From: Tolypeutes matacus
Taxonomy: Eukaryota > Chordata > Mammalia > Cingulata > Chlamyphoridae
NCBI GenBank assembly: GCA_026826555.1
Contig: JAKSZT010053881.1
Location: 3,275,848-3,339,847, forward strand
Reading direction: 5' to 3'
DNA length: 64,000 nt
Shown: positions 1-10,000 of the stretch, in pieces
Numbering within the stretch: the first letter of the stretch is position 1
How the letters are laid out: the number at the start of each line of letters is the position of its first letter
Notes under the pieces: generated by a model
The model's input: the letters and a program-made list of their open reading frames with translations, nothing else
What the model was told of the DNA's origin: nothing
Database searches by the model: none
Translations under genes and position numbers: made by a program

Positions 1-919
1 ATAGATGAGAAAACTGAGGCTCAGAGAGATTGCCACAGCTAGTAAGTGGCAGATCCAGATCTTAAACTAAGCCTCCAACTCCAAGACAATGTTCTTTCTC
101 ATTTCTTTCTCTTTGTGATTAAAAGGGATACCAGTGGTGATTGTGTCATACAGATGTTTGATTATTTTGAGATTTTTCCTTTGTCATTTCTCAACAAAGA
201 TTGACCTTCCTATTAATCATTAAGCCACTAAATGCCAAAATTTTATTTTTTTTCCAATAGACAAAATAAATAAATAAATTGATCTTACCTTGATAAATAA
301 GATGTTCAATACTTTAAAATTTACCTAGCATGGCTACCTGCATTTACTTGTGACACTGGGCTAAGCTGGACTTCCTACTGCTGCACTGGAGTCTAGGCCT
401 TCCCTGCCATTTAGCATTGACTCTGCTTGGAATTGAACTGCTTTCTGAGGGTCAATGCAAAGTGCAGGAAGTCTATTACTGGCCAGCTTCCAGCATGAGA
501 GGCAAGGCACACTGGACAGAAACAATGTCTGCCAAGCTCTAACTCACTGAGCCCTTAGAATCTAGAATAACAGTTCCAAGCAACCTCTACTGAGGATATT
601 AAAGAATTTCACACTATTTTATCAAGTACCAAAGTTTTTTTTTTCCATGTTTTTATTTTTTAATTAGCACTGAAGCAGTTACAACTCATTTTCCCTTATA
701 AAATAAATTTTCAGATTTATGAAATAATAGGGAGAAGGTTATGGAGCAATTGTATTTTCTAATCAATGATAAAATCAAGTGAACAAAGTAGTTATGACCA
801 TAATAACATATGCTGAAATGGGAAGAATAAGGGAAGTAAATCTTTTTAATGGCCTAATTAAATATTAGCAATCAAATGTGATGACAATTATTAACATTGA
901 ATTTTTTTTCTTTATACAG
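1..919 (+). other. CLCA2 intron (3' part)
   Basis: Intron upstream of the first visible CLCA2 exon. Bases 1-60 look like an old MIR-type fragment (TGAGAAAACTGAGGCTCAGAG). The rest is AT-rich with no gene or clear repeat. Confidence 0.7.
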
Positions 920-1090
920 GTGCTGATGTTATAAAAAATGATGGAATTTACTCGAGGTATTTTTTCTCCTTTGCTGCAAATGGTAGATACAGCTTGAAAG
1001 TGCATGTCTATCACCCTCCCAGCATAAGCACCCTAGCCCACTCCATTCCAGGAAGTCATGCTATGTATGTCCCAGGGTACATCACTAATG
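920..1090 (+). CDS. CLCA2: CLCA2 coding exon, third from last
   Basis: 171 bases between an AG acceptor (TTTATACAG ending at 919) and a GTAAGA donor at 1091. It starts with codon bases 2-3 (phase 1) and encodes [16 protein letters not shown] and NGRYSLKV. Length and phase are identical to CLCA1 exon 12 in this window, showing paralogy. Confidence 0.95.
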
Positions 1091-4000
1091 GTAAGAATCA
1101 TTAGCACTGTTATTTGAGTGACATCATTTGATGTACAGATATCTGGTGTGTGTGTATGTGTTGAGAGAGAGAGAGAGACAGAGAGACAGAGACAGAGAGA
1201 CAGAGAGAAGAACAGAAGGAAAGAGAGAGCTGGAATTTCAAAACTTTTTATACCAGAGATAATGCCTAATTTTTTGACTATCCCTTCAATCCTCAATGAT
1301 TTATTGTAGCAGATATAAGAAGGGCAATAGATAATTCCCACAGATTTTCTCCAACTTAACATTAATCATTATTTTGGCCTCTTTCTTGTGACTGTTTCAT
1401 TCAGCGCTAATAGTAGATTAAGAGACTTACTGAATTTTTTCAGGTCATGCCTAACATTTCCTCTAGAGGTTTAGGCAAGAGAAAGAGGCAAAAAGTCAGC
1501 AGTTGAAAGAAGGAAACAAATGGTTGAACAATGCACAAGGAAAATGAGTTCCTGAATAAATATGAGTTTCAGGTATCAACTGAGTGATAACCTGAAGATA
1601 TTCTGTCTTCCTTTAAGATAGAAGTGTCAAATAAATTTTAAAAATACACATTTTTAACACATCATTTGAGTTCTTGATGGGAAGCAATGGTTAATGTAAT
1701 AATGTATAATAGCCAAATAGAAATGTATCATGTTGTAGTCTTTGAAAACAGTTTAAGAAGTATTTATAAACATTCTTATTTCCAAAACTGCAGGTTTTAT
1801 TCATTTATTTTAGCAGCCATAATGAATCATTTGGACAATTCCATAATATGCATCTCTGTTTTTCATTCTGCATGTACTTTTCACTAGAAAATAATCAAGA
1901 TGCTATAGTAGATTTTCATCTCCTGATCTCTTTAGTGTTTCCTAGAAAACAATTCACTCTTTTCTCTATTTAAAATAATTTGGTTCTTCTAAACCAATAT
2001 AAATCAATTTGCAAGTTAATAAGTTTTAATTGTAGATATGATTTTATATCTAGATTTTCATACTTCATTTCTTAAGAGATATTCCTTCTTTCATTTATAC
2101 ATCAAACATTTTTGAAGTCCTAGTAGGTGACATGCTTAGCACTAGGAATTTGGGATACCAAGCAGAAATAAGACCTGATCCTTTTCAAGGAAGTTTCAGG
2201 CTACTGACTAGTCTGAGCGTTATTTTTAAAACTCTTGAGTTTGAAGGATGCAAATATTCACTGTAATGTGAAATTAGAGAAGTAATGTTCAACTGTGCTT
2301 TTATCTGCATACTTCATTTAGGCCCTAAATAGCTCAGAAAATTTAAAAAGTTAGATTTCCCTAGGCATGCCTACTAAAATAGCATTCATTTTTGTCAGCT
2401 CATTTTCAGGTGATGACCTTTAGCATGCACATCATTGATAAATGGGAGCGGCTCTATATTCACATCACCAAATCTCCAGACACAACAGCCTCTGCACTCT
2501 TCCTCTCCTCCCCAAATGCCGGTATCTCTACCAGATCTGCTCTTGATCCCATTCCAGCCTATTCAATGGGGCCTTTAGAGCAATCTGTTATAGGTACCCA
2601 CTCCACTGGGTCCCTCTGAGGGACATTCAAACATGTTTTATTACCTCCCCTATTTAAAAAAAGTCTGTTGGTTTCTCCCTTCCCCTGGCTCCTGACCACC
2701 TCTCTACTACCTATTACAATCCAGTTCCTTGAAATTAATCTAAACTTGTTGACTACACTTCCTCAACTCCAGTTTACTCCTCAGGTCACTGTGATCTGAC
2801 CTCCACCCAAAACTCCACTGGAATTGCTCTGGCTGTGGTCACTGATGACCACCCTGTTGTTAAATCCAAACAGCACGTTTCAGTCCTCATTTTACCTGAA
2901 CTCAGCAGTATTTGACACAGCTGATTGCTCCCTCCTTTGTTGTTTCCTGGTTTCCATGATACTGCACTCTCCTGATTACCTCTTATTCACTAGCAATTTT
3001 TTGCATGGCTCTTTTTTCCAGCTTCTCCTTTTCTACCATACCTCTAAATGTTGTTGGATTCAGAGCTCAGTTCTAGATGTCTTACACTACTGTCTGGAGC
3101 TACACTGCTTGGGTTTGAAAACTGGTTTCTTCTCTTACTATCTTTGTGATCTTGGACAAGATATTTAGCTTCTGTGTACCTCAGTTTCATCACCTGTAAA
3201 AATGGGTCTAAAAATTGTACACTCCTCAGAGCATTGCTGGGAGGATTAAATGGCTGATGCACTTAGAAAAGTATCTGGCATATAGTAGGAATTCAATAAA
3301 TGCTATTTATTGTTATAGCTAAAGTAAGTGTTAATAGGTGATGATCAGTCCATGTGGCTTTAATATCATCTATATGCCCAAAACTTCCAAATTCATAACT
3401 TCCAAATTATTACGTTTTAGCTAAAACCTCTTTTTTGGGCTTAACATCCATATCTGACTGGTTCCTTGATATCTTCATTTAGATATTTTACAGGAATCTA
3501 AATCCTTATATTTTTGGTCTTCTTCCCTTAGCCTGCTTCTCCTTCCAAGTTGCTCATTTTAGAAACCTGGGAACTATTTTTTTTAGCCATTGTTTTCTCC
3601 TTCACCATCTGAAACCCAAATCCAGCACCAACTTTTATCTCCAAACTACATCACAGACTGCCCATTTCTTGCCTCATCTCCACTGCTATCGCCCAATCCC
3701 AGTTGCTATCTCCTCTTATCTGGACTCATGCAATGGTTATCTCATTGTTTGCTGTGCTTTAATCCATCATCCATCCAGTAGCCTTAGAAGCAAATAAGCA
3801 GAAAGCATTAGAAAGGAAATATGATCATATCACTCCCCATTGCTTGAAGAATTAATATTGAAAACCACTAAAATGGCACATAAGGCCCTGCATGAACTCT
3901 TGTCTTCTATTTCACATCAAACTATTCTTCTTTAATTTAGTTTTTCTAAGGTGCAAAACTCTTCTGCACCTCAGGGTTGTTAGACAAAGTGTTCCCTCTG

Positions 4001-7000
4001 CCTGGGATAGTCTTGCCTTCACTTTTTATCTGGCTGATTCCTACTCATCCTTCAGGAAATCTTTAAATGTTACTTCCTTGGACAGACCAGCTTTGATGTT
4101 CTAAATTAAGTACACCTTATTTTCTTTCATAGCACCCTGCTTTTTCTCCTTCTTACAGTTTTCACAATTTATAAGTATATGTTTATTAATATGGTTAATA
4201 TATCTACAGGCATACTTCATTTTATTGCACTTTGCTTTATTGTGCTTGTTTGTGGCAATCCTGCATTGAGCAAGTCTATCAATGGCATTTTTCCAAAAGC
4301 ATGTACTCACTTCTTGTCTCTGTGGCATGTTTTGGTAATTTTCACAATATTTCAAACTTTTTCATTATTATATCTGTTATGGTGATCTGTGATCAGTGAT
4401 CTTTGATGTTACTATTGTAATTGGAGATGCGGTGACTTGCACCCATATAAGACGGTGAACTTGATCAATAAATGTTGTGTATTCTGACTGCGCCACCAAT
4501 CAGCCATTCCCCCATCTCTCTCCCTCTTCTGGGGCCTCCCTATTCCCTGAGACACAACAATATTGAAATTAGGCCAATTAATATTCCTACAGTGGCCTCT
4601 AAGTGTTCAAGTGAAAGGAAGAGTCACTTGTTTCTCATTTTAAATCAAAAGATAGAGATGATTAAGCTTAGTGAGGAAGGCAAGTTGAAAACCAAGATAG
4701 GCCAAAAGCTAAGCCTCTTGCACCAAACAGTTAGCTAAGTTACAAATTCAAAGGAAAAGTTCTTGAAGGAAATGAAAAGTGCTACTCCAGTGAACACATG
4801 AATAATAAGAAAGCAAAACAGACTGATTGCTGATATGGGGAGAGTTTTAGTGGTCTGGATAGAAGATCAAACCAGCCACACCATTCCCTTAAGCCAAAGC
4901 CTAATCCAGAGCAAGGCCCAAAACTTTCTTCAATTCCATGAAGGCTGAGATAGGTGAGGAAGCTGGAGAAGAAAAGTTAGAAGCTAGCAGAGGTTGGTTC
5001 ATGAGCTTTAAGGAAAGAAACCATCTCCATAACATAAAAGTGCAAGATGAAGCAGCAGGTGCTGATGTAGAAGCTGCAGCAAGTTATCCAGAAGATCTAG
5101 CTAAGATCATTGATGTTTTATCTGGCTACACTAAACAACAGATTTTCAATGTAGATGAAATAGCCTTCTATAGAAAGAAGATGTCATCTAGGACTTTTCA
5201 TGGCTAAAGTCAATGCCTGGTTTTAAAGCTTCAAAGGATGGGCTGACTCTCTTATTAGAAGCTAATGCAGTTGGTGACTTTAGTTGCAGCCAATGCTCAT
5301 ATACCATTCTAAAAATCCCCAAGCCTTTAAGAATTATGCTAAATCTACTCTGCCTGTGCTCTGTAAATGGAACAACAGAGCCTGGATGACAACACATCTG
5401 TTTGCAACATGGCTTACTGCATATTTTTAAGCCCAATATTGAGACCTATTGCTCAGGAGAAAAAGACTCCTTTCACAATATTTCTATTTATTGACAACAC
5501 CTGGTCATCTGAGAGCTCTAATGGAGATGTACAATGAGATTCATGTTGTTTTCATGTCTGCTAACACAACATCCATTATGCAGCCCATGGATCAAGGAGT
5601 AATTTTGGCTTTCAAGTGTAATTATTTAAGAAATACATTTTGTAAGGTTTATTTATGCCATAGATAAGTGATTCCTGTGATGGATCTGGACAAAGTTGAT
5701 TGAAAAACTTCTGGAAAGGATTCACCATTCTAGATGCCATTAAGAATGTTCATGACTCATGGGAGGAGGTCAAAATATTAACATTAGCAGGAGTTTGGAA
5801 GAAGTTGATTCTAACCCTCATGGATGACTTTGAGGGATTCAAGACATAAGCAGAGGAAGTAATGAGAGATGTGGTAGAAATAGCAAGAGAACTAGAATTA
5901 GGAATAGACCCTGAATAAGTGACTGAATTGCTACAATCCCATGATAAAACTTGAATGGATGAGAAGTTATTTCCTAAGGATGAGCAAAGAAAGTGGTTTT
6001 TTGAGATGTAATCTACTCCTGGTGAAGATACTGTGAACAATGTTGAAATGACAGCAAAGGATTTAGAATATCACATAATCTGAGTTAATAAAGCAGTGGC
6101 AGGGTTTGAGAGGATTGACTCCAATTTTGAAAGAAGTTCTACTGTGGGTAACATGCTACCAAACAGCATTGCAGGCTACAGAGAACTCTCTCATGAAAGG
6201 AAGAGTCAAAAGATATGGAAACTTCATTGTTTTCTTATTTTAAGAAATTGCCACAGCCACCCCAGCATTCAGTGACCACCACCCTGATCAGTCAGCAGCC
6301 ATTAACATAGAGGCAAGATCTCCACCAGCAAAAAGATTATGACTCACTGAAGGCTCAGATGATAGTTAGCATTTTTTTAGCAATAAAGTATTTCTTCATT
6401 TAAGGTATGCATATTGTTTTTTTAAGACATAAAGCTATTTCACACTTCATTGACTACAGTTTAGTATAAATATAATTTTTATATGCACTGGAAAACAAAA
6501 AAAATTTGCACGACTTGCTTTATTGCAATATTCCCTTTATTGCAGGGGTCTGGAATCAAGCATGCAATATCTCCTGTGTATGCCTGTAGAAATTCCATAA
6601 AGGCAGAGTCCTGTTTAGTCCATGATTTCTGGCACAGCTTATGCCCTCAATAAATATTTCTTGAGTGAATGAATGGATGAATAAATGAATTATTGAATAA
6701 ACAAACTCAATTTTTCTAATGATATAGTAGAAACAAAAATGTTTTTTAATACTCTCAATAATCTGTTAAGAACAAGCTATCCAGGAGATTTGTAATTTGT
6801 TCTTTGGCTATTCTTTTTTTGGTGTCTCAGGTAATATTCAGATGAATGCCCCAAGAAAATTCAAGGGCAATAATGAGGAGGAGGAAAAGTGGGGCTTCAC
6901 CCGAATAATCTCAGGGGGCTCCTTTTCAGTGTTGGGAGTTCCAGCTGGCCCCCATCCTGATGTGTTTCCACCATGCAAAATTATTGACCTAGAAGCTGTG

Positions 7001-10000
7001 AAATTGGAAGAGGAAGTTACTCTATCTTGGACAGCACCTGGTGAAGATTTTGATCAGGGCCAGGGTAAGTACGCTAGTTTCATTACCTATTTTTATTTTT
7101 CTTTTCAGGTTATGGTGTTTCTAATAATGATGCCAGGGATTATTTGGGTAAAAATAGCTTTGGGGCCTAGAGGTAAGAATGTTGCAGAGGGTTGCCATGG
7201 AAAACTTCGAGTTGCTGATATGGTTTTGAATCCTGGAGTCAAGAAACAGGATCCTGTCAGCTTCCCCAGGTTTAGAGACCCTGGTAAACTGTTGGAAACC
7301 TTGACTGGAAACATATACACCATATAGAATGGTGGTTTATGCACAGAAACAGATTCTGCATTACAGAGGATGCACTTCTAAATACTGGGAGGGATTCATT
7401 TTTATGAAAATTGGATAGTGAATATATAAAGATTTACAAAGAAGTTTTCAGGGAATAATTCCAGTAAGTCATGCAAAACTTGATGCTTTCCCCTCTCCTA
7501 ATTCTGGTACTTGTTTTTGTTAGTGAGATTGGAACCAGTCCACTAATTCAGAGCTTTCATACAGTTGCTTGGGTGGACATAGATGGAGTACATTCTCCTA
7601 CTTTTCCTTTTCAAAGTCCTATGCAAAACTTCAGGCTGTCATCTATTTCATCTCTTTATTCTCAGAGCAACACAACAGATAACATTTCTCAGAGAATAAT
7701 CTTTCCAACAGCTTTGCCATCACCAGAACAGGGTTAACATATTAAAATGGTTTTTTTCCTGATGCCTCTGATTAAGATTACTGTAGAAACCATTCTCTAT
7801 AGGGAGTTGATTTCTGACACTATCAGTTAAAAATGGTGATTACCCTGGGCCTTTGCTGGTCTCACTTCCTACTTAGATCATCTGTTCTTTAGTTTATAAT
7901 TCTCAATACACCACTCTCACCAGAAGGTCCTTCAATTACAAATAATTCTGTGCTACTGGGGAGCAGTCAATATGTAGCTGTATCTTTAAATTCTCTTATC
8001 ATAAATTGCCTCTTCTTGCCAGAGATGGACGAAGTGAAATATTTTACATTCTGAATTAAAGATTCTCCTATCTTAATGTTTGGAGATGGGAAATGACTGA
8101 ATAAACTGTGGAATGGACATGTCCCTTAGTAGTGGAAAGAAGTGTAACTTAAATGTCAGGGAAAAAGTAGTTCCCTTTCTGGCTTAAGCCCAGCTATTTA
8201 ATCTTTGGCTAGTTGCTTAACTTCGATTAGCCTCACTTTCCTTCTATTTAAAATGGGATTAAAATATCTCCTTCAAATATATATTGTAAAAATGAAATGA
8301 GATGACACATATCAAATCAGAAATGGAAGAAAGAGTGTGCCTTGTAAGTTTCCTGGGGTCCTGGTTAGTGTTGACAGAGACAGCTCTAGCTTCTTATTTG
8401 GAGTGAGGAGCCACAAATAATATTCACTACCATCTTTGTGTAAAGGTAAGAGTAGTGTCTGTCATCTAGTACTTTCCCTTTTTCCTCACTGACTTAAAAG
8501 CATGGTAGTTCGTTAAAAGAAACAAGAGCAAGCTCTGGCTCCCATTACTACTGGTAACTTTTCCTTTTTCCTTTCACACTGCTTCCTCTGATATCTTTTC
8601 ATCATGTTCTCATACAACATACTACCTTTAAATATATTATCTTTAAAAATTATTGAAAATATGCCACTTTTGAAAAATGTGCTTAGTGACAGCAATTGTT
8701 ATTCCCACTATGTTCTTTTCCCCCAACCCTCAGTTATATTTCTGGGTTAGACAAAGTCTTAACGTGTAAGAAGCCTAAAATAATCTTGAAAGGATGGCTT
8801 GCATTTGGAAATGGAAAGAGCAAATGGAAACTATTCCCACTAGTAAACAGTAACCTCCTTGAAGATGAGGGCATGTCTTAGACTACTATTTGTATTCTCA
8901 ATCCAAGACCAAGGCTTTCGCATACTGGGAATTTATTGGTGAAGATGCTAGTGAATGTATAAGCCTTGGTAACTGGAAAGCAGCAGTTTTGGGAGAAAGA
9001 GAAATAGGAGAGAGCAGCATGGCCTAGTGAGAGGCAGCGGAGCATAGTGAGAAGGTACTGGATAGACTCTGGGATCAGACAGACCTCTTTTTACCTGTGT
9101 AACCTCAGTCAAGTTACTCAATTTCTCTAAGCTTCCAGTTTCTCGTCTGCAAAAGTAGATAATAAGGGCGTTCATCTCACAGCGTTGTTGAGAGAATTGA
9201 ATGAAAATTGAATTGAGATGAGCCTTAGAGAGGACTTAGAACAGTGCAAGGTCCATAATATGTGTTCAGTAAAAGTAAGCAATTTGAAGCCAGAAGGGAC
9301 CTTAAAGATGTACTAGTCTGAGCCCTTTGTTTTAAATATAAGGAAATCACCCTTAGAGGTTAAGTACTTTGTTAATAGATATTGTGAATTCCAAAATTAT
9401 AGACTTTGGATTCTGTTATCTTCCTGAGAAAAGTTTTGAAGTTTTTCTAGTAGACATTCAAATGATTGATGGATCACCTTGAACTTTAAGAGGTTTGGTT
9501 TTACTTTGGGCAAGGCTCTTGTCTTTATCAGTTTTGCTCTTAATCCTAGGACATATCTCTGAATTCTGGGGCACAGTCTTTATTCCTAAGCATGGCCCTT
9601 CTATGGTTTCAATGGAAATCTCAAGGTATTTACTAAGATCCTCTGACTTGGCCAGACTCACTCTCCAAACTTCACTTTATCTCCTCTGTGGTGGGCATTA
9701 GTATATAAGTCTGCTAAGTTTTTCAGCCTTCTGGTTGTTGTTTTTTCCCTTGAGCTCCTAGATATTTCACCCAAATATGCACAATTCCAAGATCTTCCAA
9801 CGATTTGAGAGAAGTGAACATACAGATTTTGGGCCTGTCCTTCTCTGACTACCTCTTTTTTTTTCTTTCTCAAATAGCATTACCTGCATTTTTACTACTC
9901 TTTATTTTTTAATTAATTTTTTTTTATTTTTAAAGAAGCTTTAGATGACATAAATGTTAATAAAAAATATAAGGGATTCCCTTATGCCTCACTCCTCTCC

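Larger units (their letters stand above)
2640..6700 (+). repeat. L2 LINE copy interrupted by MIR and Tigger1
   Basis: Segments 2640-3085, 3320-4204 and 6589-6700 read in order as one L2 in + orientation. They run from degenerate ORF2 text (GTATTTGACACAGCTGATTG) through 'CCATCTATATGC' and 'CTGCCTGGGATAGTCTTGCC' to the 3' end (CTCAATAAATATTTCTTGAG). Two later insertions split it. The 5' boundary is uncertain and coding capacity is lost. Confidence 0.75.
1091..6830 (+). other. CLCA2 intron filled by nested repeats
   Basis: Holds a GT/GA simple repeat (1141-1226), an L2-end-like fragment near 2090-2210, and a long L2 copy interrupted by a MIR and a Tigger1 (2640-6700). Bases 1230-2080 are AT-rich with nothing recognisable. 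Confidence 0.8.

Noticed and set aside
4938..5667. Transposase-like frames as a possible domesticated gene
   Set aside because: They are broken by stops and frameshifts inside a Tigger1 with intact ends; nothing suggests selection.
7065..7327. Open frame continuing past the CLCA2 exon at 6831-7064
   Set aside because: A strong GTAAGT donor ends the exon, and the extension has no CLCA similarity; the following exon at 12286 continues the protein in phase.
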